Shown piece after piece: positions 39,365 through 46,458 of a stretch of 47,630 nt of DNA. The notes below the pieces were generated by a model that had not been told where the DNA came from, did no database searches, and was given only the letters and a program-made list of their open reading frames with translations. The DNA comes from Elusimicrobiota bacterium. Lineage in GTDB: Bacteria > Elusimicrobiota > Elusimicrobia > UBA1565 > UBA9628. The DNA lies in contig JACPOW010000063.1 in NCBI GenBank assembly GCA_016191335.1, positions 1-47,630 of the forward strand, written 5' to 3'. The translations under genes were made by a program, and so were the position numbers. Position 1 is the stretch's first letter; every line of letters begins with the position of its first letter.

Positions 39365-40199
39365 GCGTCACGCCGCCCAGGACCAGCGCCCCGGCCAGCG
39401 CGCCGACGAAGCCTTCGAAAAGGGTCTTCAAGACGGGGTGCGGCGCGTGGAAGGGCAGCGCGTGCGCCAATATCCCGCCGCCGACCAGGAACATCGCGGC
39501 CGTGCCCACCACGGACAAAGTCTTCATCAGGACCGGCGCGGCCGATAACAGGGACCGGCCCAGCGCGGCGGTGCTCTTCTTCTTGCTGAGGTGGAGGCCC
39601 AGGTCGTCGAGCTTGACGATGCACGCCACGAAGCCGTAGACGAACACGGTCATCAACACGGCGACGGCGGCCAGAACGCCCGCCTTCACGGCGAACGGCG
39701 CGGCCGAGGCGGCGCCCAAGGTGATCACGATGATCTCGCCGGACAGGATGAAGTCGGTGCGGATCGCGCCCGCGATCTTGTCCTTCTCGAAGGCGACGAG
39801 GTCCACTGTCGGGTCGGCCAGGGCCTTCACCAAGGCGGCGCGCTCCTTCTTCTCCTCCTCGGGCGTGTGCAGGAACTTGTGCGCCACCTTCTCGAAGCCC
39901 TCGTAGCACAGGTACAGGCCGCCGACCATCAGCAGCGGCGTGACGGCCCACGGCGCGGCGGCGCTGATCGCCAGCGCGGAGGGCACGAGGATGGCCTTGT
40001 TCTTGAACGAGCCCTTGGCCACGGCCCACACCACGGGCAGCTCGCGGTCGGCGTGGACGCCCGCCACCTGATGCGCGTTGAGCGCCAGGTCGTCGCCCAG
40101 CACGCCCGTCGTCTTCTTGGCCGCGACCTTGGCGAGGATGGAGACGTCGTCGAGGACCGTGGTGATGTCGTCGAGCAGCGCGAGGAGGCTGGTGGCCAT
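39327..40199 (-). CDS. DUF808 family inner-membrane protein (YedI-like)
   Basis: 290 aa. Opening [39 protein letters not shown] is the family hallmark (residues about 4-42). [16 protein letters not shown] (about 93) and several hydrophobic segments follow. Present in many bacteria; no biochemical role is established. The ATG at 40199 has only a weak upstream -10 (TAGACT, 12 bases away). Confidence 0.88.
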   Translation of the reverse strand: MATSLLALLDDITTVLDDVSILAKVAAKKTTGVLGDDLALNAHQVAGVHADRELPVVWAVAKGSFKNKAILVPSALAISAAAPWAVTPLLMVGGLYLCYEGFEKVAHKFLHTPEEEKKERAALVKALADPTVDLVAFEKDKIAGAIRTDFILSGEIIVITLGAASAAPFAVKAGVLAAVAVLMTVFVYGFVACIVKLDDLGLHLSKKKSTAALGRSLLSAAPVLMKTLSVVGTAAMFLVGGGILAHALPFHAPHPVLKTLFEGFVGALAGALVLGGVTLSASVARRAGRR

Positions 40200-40225
40200 G
40201 CGGGGGCGCTCAGTCTACCAAAACG

Positions 40226-40247
40226 CGGCTATCCTCAAGGATAGCCG
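40226..40247. terminator. Hairpin CGGCTATCC-TCAA-GGATAGCCG (repeat of the one at thiN)
   Basis: Perfect 9-bp stem. Core is identical to the palindrome at 3174-3189. On the minus strand it follows the small gene at 40266 and is trailed by GCGTTTTGG, so it may end that transcript. Confidence 0.5.
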
Positions 40248-40265
40248 TCGGGGGACCGCCTCTCT

Positions 40266-40544
40266 CTATCGGAGGGCGACGAGGTGACGGCTCACGACCT
40301 CGTCCAGGACGCGGTGCGCGGCGACGAGGCTGTCGCCGGACGAGCCCGCGAACACCACGGGCTCGTAGCGGATGCTCGCGTCGAACTCGAGGACCGCGAC
40401 CCGCGCCGCCCGGCCGAGGTCGAGGCGGGCGGCCCGCTGCGGGGCGCGCAGGCCGAAGGCGGCGACCGTCAGCGCCAGGCTCACGAGGGGCAGCCAGAGG
40501 GAGGGATTGGAGTTCGTGACGGGCCGGGGCGTGTTGTCGCTCAT
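40266..40544 (-). CDS. Small single-pass membrane protein, unknown
   Basis: 92 aa. Short polar N-terminus, one hydrophobic helix (LWLPLVSLALTVAAFGL, about 16-32), then a basic region and a segment with VAVLEFDASIRYEPVVFAG. No family recognised. TACGCT lies exactly six bases before the ATG, the same pattern as at several confident genes, which supports it being real. Confidence 0.6.
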   Translation of the reverse strand: MSDNTPRPVTNSNPSLWLPLVSLALTVAAFGLRAPQRAARLDLGRAARVAVLEFDASIRYEPVVFAGSSGDSLVAAHRVLDEVVSRHLVALR

Positions 40545-40550
40545 GACTTG

Positions 40551-40556
40551 AGCGTA
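40551..40556 (-). promoter_or_regulatory. -10 hexamer TACGCT (leaderless pattern)
   Basis: TACGCT, six bases, ATG at 40544; no Shine-Dalgarno. Confidence 0.5.
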
Positions 40557-40615
40557 ACAGAGGCCGGGGGATCGGTGATTTACGAATTATTAAAACATCC
40601 GCCTTTCCGGGCGGC

Positions 40616-42013
40616 CTAGCGGAAGAGGCCGGCGAACGGATTGAAGCTCCTCTCGAGGTACTGCACCGCCCGCTCGTACGAGGACCACTGGCGCGCGGCC
40701 TCCGCGGCGGTCTTCTCCACGGCGGCCTTGGGCCGGGTCAGGACGATGGTGTCGAGGGCGTAGCCGCCCCACTCGCCCGGGCTGCCGGAGAAGCCGTACT
40801 CGAACTCCCAGCCCTCGGCGATCAGGCGCCGCGCGAGCGGGCCGTGCTTCTCGATGATCATCGAGCGCTGCGCGGGGTTCGGGTCGTTCTGGATGATCAT
40901 CTGCCCGCCGGGCGCGATCCAATCGGTCATCGTCTCGAGCTTCTTGTCGAAGCCGGGGACGTAGTGCACCGCGTTCTTCGTTCGCAGGACCGCGAGCGGC
41001 TTGGCGGGGCGCTTGAGCTGGAGCAGGTCGGCCTCGACGGCGGTCGCATTCTTCGCGCCGGCCAGCTCGGCGGCGGTCTTGAGGTAAGAGACGACGAACG
41101 GCGAGTAGTCGAAGAACGAGTAGTTCACGCCGGGCTCGAGCTCGCGGTGGATGAAGCCCTGCGCGTTCATGCCCGCGGCCATGTCCCAGTACTCGCCGCC
41201 GGGGATCGGGCTCGGCGGCAGGTTGCGGGGCACGGTCTGGCCGAGGCGCTTCATCATCGCGATCCTCATCGCGATCATCTGCTCCTTCGCGTGGTCCTGG
41301 AAGGCGTTCCAGCGCCCGAGGAGCTCCATGAACCGGCGGGACGGCGCGTCCTCGCGCTTGTCGTGGGTGGAGATGAAATCGGTGGCGGCGCGGTAAATCT
41401 CGAGCGGCGCCGACTTCAGGCCTTCCAGGAAGTAATTCCCCATGAAGGTGTACTTCTGCACCGCCCCGGCGGCCATGGCCACGAAGTCGCGGCCGAAGTT
41501 CTCCACCGCCCGGGACTGAGGCGCCGCCTGGCGGTAGGCGGCGACCAGCTCGTCGTTGGTCGGCGGGCTGAGGCCGCTCGAGCGCCGGTCCTCGGGCGCG
41601 GAGGCGGGCACGCTCGGCCCGTCCCCGGCGGCGGGGGCCGACAGGACGGTCCCGTCGAACAAGGCGTTCCCGGCGGCGCGCGCCTGCTCCGAGCCGGGCT
41701 TCTCCGGCTTGGCGGCGGCCGGCGTGATCGCGGCCAAAGCGGCGGGCGCGATCTTCGCGGGCGTCGCGGCGGCGGGCTTGACGGCGACGGCCAAGGCGGG
41801 AGCGATGAGAGGCGCGGGGGCCGCGAGCGCCGGCGACAAGAACGCGGCGGTGAGCGCCGAGGGCGTGATCTGGAGCGCGGGCCCGGAGACGACGGGTGTG
41901 GGCGCCGCGACGGTCCCGAGGCCGGCCTGGCCGGTCGCGCCGCCGCGGACCTGCGCCCAGGCCGAGGCCGGGACCAAGGCCGCCGTCAGGATCAGCGCCG
42001 CGATCTTCTTCAC
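40616..42013 (-). CDS. Exported methyltransferase-like protein with Ala/Pro-rich spacer
   Basis: 465 aa from a GTG. Signal peptide (1-20, SAWA/QV), then about 130 residues rich in Ala and Pro with no fold, then a helical part (about 155-265). The C-terminal region resembles a class I SAM-methyltransferase Rossmann fold: YWDMAAGMNAQGFIHRELEPG, SFFDYSPFVVSYLKTAA, ATAVEADLLQL, TDWIAPGGQMIIQND. The usual glycine-rich motif I (GxGxG) is replaced by DMAAGMN. Methyltransferases are normally cytoplasmic because SAM is, so this may be a catalytically inactive or repurposed domain, or the signal may be misread. Function unknown. Confidence 0.75.
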   Translation of the reverse strand: MKKIAALILTAALVPASAWAQVRGGATGQAGLGTVAAPTPVVSGPALQITPSALTAAFLSPALAAPAPLIAPALAVAVKPAAATPAKIAPAALAAITPAAAKPEKPGSEQARAAGNALFDGTVLSAPAAGDGPSVPASAPEDRRSSGLSPPTNDELVAAYRQAAPQSRAVENFGRDFVAMAAGAVQKYTFMGNYFLEGLKSAPLEIYRAATDFISTHDKREDAPSRRFMELLGRWNAFQDHAKEQMIAMRIAMMKRLGQTVPRNLPPSPIPGGEYWDMAAGMNAQGFIHRELEPGVNYSFFDYSPFVVSYLKTAAELAGAKNATAVEADLLQLKRPAKPLAVLRTKNAVHYVPGFDKKLETMTDWIAPGGQMIIQNDPNPAQRSMIIEKHGPLARRLIAEGWEFEYGFSGSPGEWGGYALDTIVLTRPKAAVEKTAAEAARQWSSYERAVQYLERSFNPFAGLFR

Positions 42014-42019
42014 ATAAGA

Positions 42020-42025
42020 AGAGTA
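42020..42025 (-). promoter_or_regulatory. -10 hexamer TACTCT (leaderless pattern)
   Basis: TACTCT, six bases, GTG at 42013. The only ATG nearby is followed at once by a stop, so the GTG is the start. Confidence 0.5.
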
Positions 42026-42048
42026 GCCGTTGCGCCTCGGCTCTCCCA

Positions 42049-42062
42049 GGGCCCTAGGGCCC
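42049..42062. repeat. Perfect palindrome GGGCCCTAGGGCCC
   Basis: 14-bp perfect palindrome in the 109-base gap between the exported methyltransferase-like gene and the ORF6N gene. Possibly a protein-binding site; nothing else supports a role. Confidence 0.35.
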
Positions 42063-42098
42063 GTCGGGCGATGGGTCCATCAGCGGGTTATCCCCAAA

Positions 42099-42114
42099 AT
42101 TCCACCGGTGGAAT
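42099..42114 (-). terminator. Palindrome ATTCCACCGGTGGAAT after the ORF6N gene
   Basis: 16-bp perfect palindrome starting 8 bases past the ORF6N stop. On the minus strand it runs into TTTGGGG, so a weak intrinsic terminator is likely. It could equally be an operator. Confidence 0.5.
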
Positions 42115-42122
42115 CCCTCCAC

Positions 42123-42638
42123 TCAGGAAGGCCTGAAACCGATCTTGCGCCGAGGACGGGACGCCGGAGTGATCATCTGGCGGATGGCGTCGAAAAGCTC
42201 CTGAAGCTGGCCGTCGTGGGTCCCGACGCGCTTTTCGAGCTCGTCCATCTTCTTCTGGAGCTGGGCGTGGGTCGAGAGCAGCTCACGCATCTTCACGAAA
42301 GCCTGCACCACCCGGACGCTGGCCTCTACGGCGACCGGAGTGTTGAGGACCGTCGCGAGCATTATCGCCCCGTGCTCCGTGAACGCGAAAGGGCGGTACC
42401 GCATGGTTCGCCGTGATGCGGTCACGAATTGTGACCGCATCGACCACGCTTCATCCGGCGACAATTCGATGAGGAACCCGAGTGGGAACCGGTGAATATT
42501 ACGCCGGACCTGCTGATTAAGGCGCTTCGTCGAGACCCCGTAGATTCGGGCTAGATCCTCGTCGAGCATGACCCGTAATCCCCGGACCGGGACGATGTGC
42601 CGTTCAAGGTCAGTCGTGATGTGTTCCACCCTTATCAT
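42123..42638 (-). CDS. ORF6N-domain DNA-binding protein
   Basis: 171 aa from the ATG at 42638; a GTG at 42629 fits better with the promoter motif just upstream (168 aa). The ORF6N domain spans about 10-110: IVPVRGLRVMLDEDLARIYG, VSTKRLNQQVRRNIHRFP, RYRPFAFTEHGAIMLATVLN. A C-terminal coiled coil follows (about 120-155) and a basic tail. ORF6N domains are common in phage and mobile-element proteins and in stand-alone bacterial genes, where they may be regulators. Its upstream region carries the ECF-like motif shared with radA and the gene at 27714. Confidence 0.85.
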   Translation of the reverse strand: MIRVEHITTDLERHIVPVRGLRVMLDEDLARIYGVSTKRLNQQVRRNIHRFPLGFLIELSPDEAWSMRSQFVTASRRTMRYRPFAFTEHGAIMLATVLNTPVAVEASVRVVQAFVKMRELLSTHAQLQKKMDELEKRVGTHDGQLQELFDAIRQMITPASRPRRKIGFRPS

Positions 42639-42663
42639 ACGATCGAGGGGCCGAAAAAGTTGC
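42638..42663 (-). promoter_or_regulatory. ECF-sigma-like promoter motif upstream of the ORF6N gene
   Basis: Minus strand GCAAC (42663-42659), 17 bases, CGTA (42641-42638). The spacer (TTTTTCGGCCCCTCGAT) matches the copy at 27642-27658 at 14 of 17 positions. Confidence 0.5.
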
Positions 42664-42758
42664 ATGCCGGGTGGAGATGTGGATGCAAATTGCAACCACA
42701 TCGATGCGGTCGCAATTTGCGACCGCATCCCATCAAGGCCGCTCGGTTCCGAAGCGCG

Positions 42759-43484
42759 CTAGAAGCCGGGCGTGATGTTGGGGCAGCGCGTCTTCAAGAA
42801 CGCGGAGAGCTCGGCGTCGGTGTGCTTGAGCTCGTGGTCGCCGTTGGCGTAGGCGAACACCTCCGTGTTCTTGACCGTGCACAGGTGGCCGAAGGCGTCG
42901 CGGAAGGTCGAGTCGGCCTTCGGGCGCCCGGCCGGGGACTCGCCCATGCGGAAGCCGGCGTCGAGCATGAGGCCCTTGTAGCTCGTGATCTCCACGCCGC
43001 CGCGGTCGGCGGGGTCGATGCGCGGCGCGACCATGACGGAGCCGCGGTCGAGCGAGGCGATCTGCGAGGTCGCGGGGTCGATGACCACGCGTCCGCCGTC
43101 GGCCATCACCACGGCCACGGTGCCGGCCGTCTTGTCCATCTCGAGGGACAGGGCGCCTGTGCGCGGGAAAAAGTAGAACTCGCGGGCCGAGGTCAGGTTG
43201 GGGTTGTTGTCCTCGCCGTCGCCGTACGAGTTGAACACCATGAGCAGGCCGTTGCTGAAGAAGCCGTAGCTGCGGTAGATCAGGTCGGTCACCAGCATCG
43301 AGCCGATGGACACGTAGCACTTGCCCGAGGAGAAGCCGTCGGCGTAGCCCTGCGTGTTGCCGACGTGCGTGGGGTCGACGCGCGGGCAGGCGCTCACGGC
43401 CTGGGCCCTGAAAGCGGGGAGGCGCAAGGACGCGGACGACGACAGCGGCAGGCACAGCACGGCGAGGGCGAGCGCTATTCTCAT
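42759..43484 (-). CDS. Exported protein of unknown function
   Basis: 241 aa. Signal peptide (1-18, SSSA/SL). Three Cys in the mature part (CPRVDPTH, GKCYVSIG, HLCTVKN) and one more near the end (TRCPNITPGF), enough for two disulfides. Middle part is beta-rich (FFSNGLLMVFNSYGDGED, REFYFFPRTGALSLEM). No family recognised. TAGCCT lies six bases before the ATG. Confidence 0.75.
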   Translation of the reverse strand: MRIALALAVLCLPLSSSASLRLPAFRAQAVSACPRVDPTHVGNTQGYADGFSSGKCYVSIGSMLVTDLIYRSYGFFSNGLLMVFNSYGDGEDNNPNLTSAREFYFFPRTGALSLEMDKTAGTVAVVMADGGRVVIDPATSQIASLDRGSVMVAPRIDPADRGGVEITSYKGLMLDAGFRMGESPAGRPKADSTFRDAFGHLCTVKNTEVFAYANGDHELKHTDAELSAFLKTRCPNITPGF

Positions 43485-43490
43485 GCCCGA

Positions 43491-43496
43491 AGGCTA
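43491..43496 (-). promoter_or_regulatory. -10 hexamer TAGCCT (leaderless pattern)
   Basis: TAGCCT, six bases, ATG at 43484; no Shine-Dalgarno. Confidence 0.45.
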
Positions 43497-43522
43497 ACAA
43501 TTTCGAGCGTCCTTTTGAGCGC

Positions 43523-43867
43523 CTAAAGAGCCCCGCTGTCCTCCCTTTTTAACACCCTCCCATGGCCCACGATCTTGGGCCCCTCCCGCACCGTGAACGT
43601 CGCGCCGGGCGTCAGCTCCCGGTAGTCCATCTGCGGGTGGTACATCAGGTCCATGCGCACCGTGGCGGTGTCCCCGGGGGCCAGCGTGAGCGGGGCGCGG
43701 CGGAAGGCCACGCCGAGCATAGTCCCGGCCGGGCTCTTCCGCTTCGGGTCGCCGATGACGAGGTGGGGCATGTAGAAAGGGCTGCCGGGCTCGAGGCGCA
43801 GCGGCGCGGTGCGGCCGCCCTCCTCGGTCCTCAACAAGGTCACTTCGGCCTCGATGGCTGGGGTCAC
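43523..43867 (-). CDS. Stand-alone EF-Tu domain III homologue
   Basis: 114 aa from the GTG at 43867, which overlaps the upstream stop (GTGA). The whole protein matches the last barrel of elongation factor Tu: EAEVTLLRTEEGGRTAP (EF-Tu: EVYILxxxEGGRHTP), FYMPHLVIGD, APGDTATVRMDLMYHP, and GATFTVREGPKIVGHGRVLK (EF-Tu: FAIREGGRTVGAGVV). No GTPase domain or domain II is attached, and the ORF is too short for one. In EF-Tu this barrel contacts tRNA and EF-Ts. A free copy might bind tRNA or a translation factor (inference). Confidence 0.8.
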   Translation of the reverse strand: MTPAIEAEVTLLRTEEGGRTAPLRLEPGSPFYMPHLVIGDPKRKSPAGTMLGVAFRRAPLTLAPGDTATVRMDLMYHPQMDYRELTPGATFTVREGPKIVGHGRVLKREDSGAL

Positions 43868-44283
43868 TTGCTCGGCGAGGCCGGGGGTTCGGCGCATTCC
43901 AGCTTCAGGTCGACCTTCTGGCCCAGGCAATCCTGCGCCATCGCCCGAAGGCAGCGGTTTTCGGACGAAGCCGTTTCGGTCAGGAAATCCTGGACCTCTT
44001 TCGGCAGACCTCCGCCGAGGAGCTTTTTGGTCGGGATGAAGTCCCCGAGGACGTAGCGGGCGGGGGTGTCGCTGGCCGGTCGTTCGCGGTACTGCTTCAC
44101 ATGGGCGATCATCCAATCGTCCAGGCCCGCGCGGGTGCTGCCCACGCCCAGGAAGATCCCGAGCAGCAAGAGGATCACGGGGAGCTTCCAGCCCAGCCGC
44201 CGGCGCAGCGGCGGGATGAGCGCCAGGATGAAAGAGAGCGCCGAGAAAAGAACGACGTTCTTGATGAGCAGCACGAACCCCAT
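43864..44283 (-). CDS. Membrane protein of unknown function, coupled to the EF-Tu-like gene
   Basis: 139 aa. Two hydrophobic segments (about 2-24 and 33-50), then a soluble part with DDWMIAHVKQYRERP, LGGGLPKEVQDFL and Cys-containing ENRCLRAMAQDCLGQK and KLECAEPP. No family recognised. The stop overlaps the start of the EF-Tu domain III homologue, so the two are likely made together. A G-run sits five bases before the ATG. Confidence 0.7.
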   Translation of the reverse strand: MGFVLLIKNVVLFSALSFILALIPPLRRRLGWKLPVILLLLGIFLGVGSTRAGLDDWMIAHVKQYRERPASDTPARYVLGDFIPTKKLLGGGLPKEVQDFLTETASSENRCLRAMAQDCLGQKVDLKLECAEPPASPSK

Positions 44284-44304
44284 GCTAAGCCCCCCGCCTC
44301 GCGA

Positions 44305-44610
44305 TCATCGTAGCGCGCCTAGCCACCACACGCAGATCAACGCTCCCGCCGCACTCAGGAGAATCCCCAAACGGACGATCCGGTCCTTCATGATCTTCTC
44401 ATGAATCCCGATTCCCAACAGGATAAGAGCGGTTGGGATACACGCGAGTCCAACGGCGTATGTGCCGAGAACGGCAGGCAAGGCAATGCGCTCGCGCCCG
44501 GAAAACATCAGGATTTGGCAAAAAATGACGACCCCGCCAAGAATGGCGCCGACCCAGAAGACCGCTCGAGTTACTCGGGGCATCGATACAGTCTTGGCTT
44601 CCAATGTCAT
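44305..44610 (-). CDS. Small three-helix membrane protein in a probable gene cassette
   Basis: 101 aa with three hydrophobic helices (about 14-36, 44-66, 78-99). No family recognised. Lower GC than the genes to its left. Its start lies 14 bases from the outer end of the attC site at 44624-44704, the spacing expected of an integron cassette. No attC is visible after its stop, so it may be the last, fixed cassette. Confidence 0.65.
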   Translation of the reverse strand: MTLEAKTVSMPRVTRAVFWVGAILGGVVIFCQILMFSGRERIALPAVLGTYAVGLACIPTALILLGIGIHEKIMKDRIVRLGILLSAAGALICVWWLGALR

Positions 44611-44623
44611 TATCCGTTTGGCC

Positions 44624-44704
44624 GTTTAACGCAGGGGATGAACGGCGGCGGCTTCAACTGTCCAACTAAACGAGGCCGCCGGCCGTTCAATCCGATGGTT
44701 AGGC
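44624..44704 (-). other. Integron attC recombination site (81 bp)
   Basis: On the minus strand, R'' GCCTAAC (44704-44698) and R' GTTAAAC (44630-44624) frame an imperfect stem. GGATTGAACGGCCGGCGGC pairs with GCCGCCGCCGTTCATCC, leaving two unpaired bases in the first arm, the usual source of strand and orientation choice. R'' starts 11 bases after the stop of the gene at 44716 and R' is 13 bases from the next start, exactly cassette architecture. No integrase is in the window. Confidence 0.78.
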
Positions 44705-44715
44705 GCCAGCCCGTT

Positions 44716-45747
44716 TTACGGAGTAACTGCATACACGCGAATAGTAGTGGTGCTTGCGACCAACAAAAACTGCGCGTCTGGTGAGTACCCTAGCGAGCTA
44801 ATCGGTTCAGATCCACCGATGCATTCATAAAGCAGTTCTCCCGAGTACGCATCCCAAAGCAGAACCTTTCCTGCCTTGTCGCCAGTCGCAACGGTCCAGC
44901 GATCCGGAGAAAACGCTACTTGCCCGACATTCGCATCGTGCCCAATTAGAGTGGTCCGTGTGTCGGCCTCTCTTGCCCAGACTATGTCCACTTTCTTATC
45001 CCGCGGGCGCGCTGCGAGGAGATTCCTGGGCGGTGTGCTGGCAAAGATGTTTACCCTGCCTGATTGCCAATCGAGTTTCCAAAGAGAGCGCGGCCCGCCT
45101 CGCTTATCAAAATCAGCATACTCGAACAGCACGTTGAATTCAGTCGCCCTATTTTCAACAAATTCAGAAAAGCCTTTGGACGGGCGGGTTTTGAAGGGCC
45201 ACACCGCAGCTAGGGCACCAGTTTTTAGAAGCTTACCAGTAGCCAGATTTATGACATCAAAAATATCCCCTTGTCCGATGGCTGCGTATGAGAGATCCTC
45301 AGATATGGCTAAGAACGACGGCCGGGTCCATTTCAACTTGGCTTTTTTAATCAACTGACGAGTCTGAATGTCCCAGATGTAAATATTTGAGCTGACAATA
45401 ATCCCATATCGACTATCTCGTGTAATCCCAGTGGCGCCGATCCCATCATCCGCTAGTCCGGTATCTAAAATCAGGTGCCTGTCATTTAAATCCCAGATCT
45501 GGGTGCCCAAAATAGCGATATCAGTGCGGGAATTATAGGCGCCACCCGTGCCGGGGACGTCGGCGACGAGCATTCCCGTTGGGGCGTGCCACACCTGAAT
45601 GCGTTGCGCGTATCGGCCAAAGACGAATCTGCGATCCGGAATTGAAGCAATCGTCGTGGGTGCATTGATTGTCGTAGCGGGGGCAATCCGTTTGGGCGCT
45701 GCCCAAAGGTTGCTTGCAAATAATACGACGAGTGCTGTCGTGCTCAT
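44716..45747 (-). CDS. Exported WD40-like beta-propeller protein in a gene cassette
   Basis: 343 aa from the ATG at 45747 (signal peptide STTALVVLFASNLWA). Several WD40-like blades: FGRYAQRIQVWHAPTGMLVA, RYGIIVSSNIYIWDIQTRQL, and VGQVAFSPDRWTVATGDKAG with VLLWDAYSGELLYE and SLGYSPDAQFLLVAS at the C-terminus. Probably a periplasmic protein-binding propeller; partner unknown. GC content is clearly below that of the chromosome. Unusually long for an integron cassette gene. Bounded by attC sequences on both sides. Confidence 0.75.
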   Translation of the reverse strand: MSTTALVVLFASNLWAAPKRIAPATTINAPTTIASIPDRRFVFGRYAQRIQVWHAPTGMLVADVPGTGGAYNSRTDIAILGTQIWDLNDRHLILDTGLADDGIGATGITRDSRYGIIVSSNIYIWDIQTRQLIKKAKLKWTRPSFLAISEDLSYAAIGQGDIFDVINLATGKLLKTGALAAVWPFKTRPSKGFSEFVENRATEFNVLFEYADFDKRGGPRSLWKLDWQSGRVNIFASTPPRNLLAARPRDKKVDIVWAREADTRTTLIGHDANVGQVAFSPDRWTVATGDKAGKVLLWDAYSGELLYECIGGSEPISSLGYSPDAQFLLVASTTTIRVYAVTP

Positions 45748-45756
45748 ACAATGGCC

Positions 45757-45776
45757 GTATAACGCCGAGGTTAGGC
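45757..45776 (-). other. Collapsed attC-like site (20 bp)
   Basis: Minus strand GCCTAAC (45776-45770), CTCGGC, GTTATAC (45763-45757). Both ends and their flanks match the full attC at 44624 (GGCGCCTAACC...GCGTTANACGGCCA), but the inner stem is missing. The stop codon of the gene at 45771 lies inside GCCTAAC. Either a real deletion of the palindrome or an assembly collapse. Confidence 0.6.
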
Positions 45777-46361
45777 GCCCCGTCCTAATTTCCACTTTGG
45801 GTACTTCTTTGTGATCAAACCGCGGTGCTTGGCCCACGCAGATGCTCCGATCCGTTTGACGGGGAACTGCGTCAGTTCTTCCGAAATTCCGTTAATCTTA
45901 TAGCCCCACCGAAAGCCTGCAATGAATTCAATTGGTCCATTGCGCTCAAGAAGGGGAGGCTTACAAAGAAATGCCTCCGCCGTAAAGCTTCCGGATGACC
46001 GAGGGTGCCGAGCCGGTGAATCAAATAGCGTGGGTAGGTGACCGAAGTAAGCGAACGGTACGCCTAGGCCAATGTGCGAGGGAACGACATCAACGACGAT
46101 CTTTTTTCTCCCATCGCTTCGGAAATCAAGATGCACAATTTGAATCCAGCCTAAAATCGCTCGGTATCCCGTTCCTTCGAAGGTTACAGTCGCCTTCATC
46201 ACAGGAAATCCCTTAAGATTCCATTCCTTCATAGGTCCAAGGATGTCGAATCCTGAGTGCTTTGCTCCGGCATTGCTCGTCACACGGACCGAAATGGCCC
46301 CGCGTTCATTTTTGATTGAGAACGGAATGATGGTCATAAATTGATAGGTGCGCCTAGACAC
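45771..46361 (-). CDS. Hypothetical cassette-borne protein
   Basis: 196 aa from a GTG at 46361, or 188 aa from an ATG at 46337 (MTIIPFSIKNERG), which I prefer. Mixed alpha/beta composition, no signal peptide, no recognised family. Features: GFDILGPMKEWNLKGFPVMK, GWIQIVHLDFRSDGRKKIVV, FIAGFRWGYKING. GC near 50%, far below the genes left of 44.3 kb. Its TAA stop forms part of an attC core site, a classic cassette trait. Confidence 0.6.
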   Translation of the reverse strand: MSRRTYQFMTIIPFSIKNERGAISVRVTSNAGAKHSGFDILGPMKEWNLKGFPVMKATVTFEGTGYRAILGWIQIVHLDFRSDGRKKIVVDVVPSHIGLGVPFAYFGHLPTLFDSPARHPRSSGSFTAEAFLCKPPLLERNGPIEFIAGFRWGYKINGISEELTQFPVKRIGASAWAKHRGLITKKYPKWKLGRGA

Positions 46362-46412
46362 AATGGTTGCTTGAAAACAAAAGCTCGCCGTCCTTTGTAT
46401 CGTGGGTTAGGT
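46350..46412 (-). other. Degenerate attC-like sequence beside the IS110 element
   Basis: Minus strand ACCTAAC (46412-46406) fits R''. The other end GTCTAGGC before the gene at 45771 is a poor R', and the inner arms pair only in part (CACGAT with ATTGTG). Suggests an old attC, possibly damaged by insertion of the neighbouring element. Confidence 0.35.
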
Positions 46413-46458
46413 CGTTCCGGTCTAAGGAAAACACAGAGCCACAAAAAGGAGGCGAGCC

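Noticed and set aside
42639..42728. Longer ORF6N protein starting at 42728
   Set aside because: The extra residues are encoded by the promoter-like motif shared with two other genes and lie before the conserved domain.
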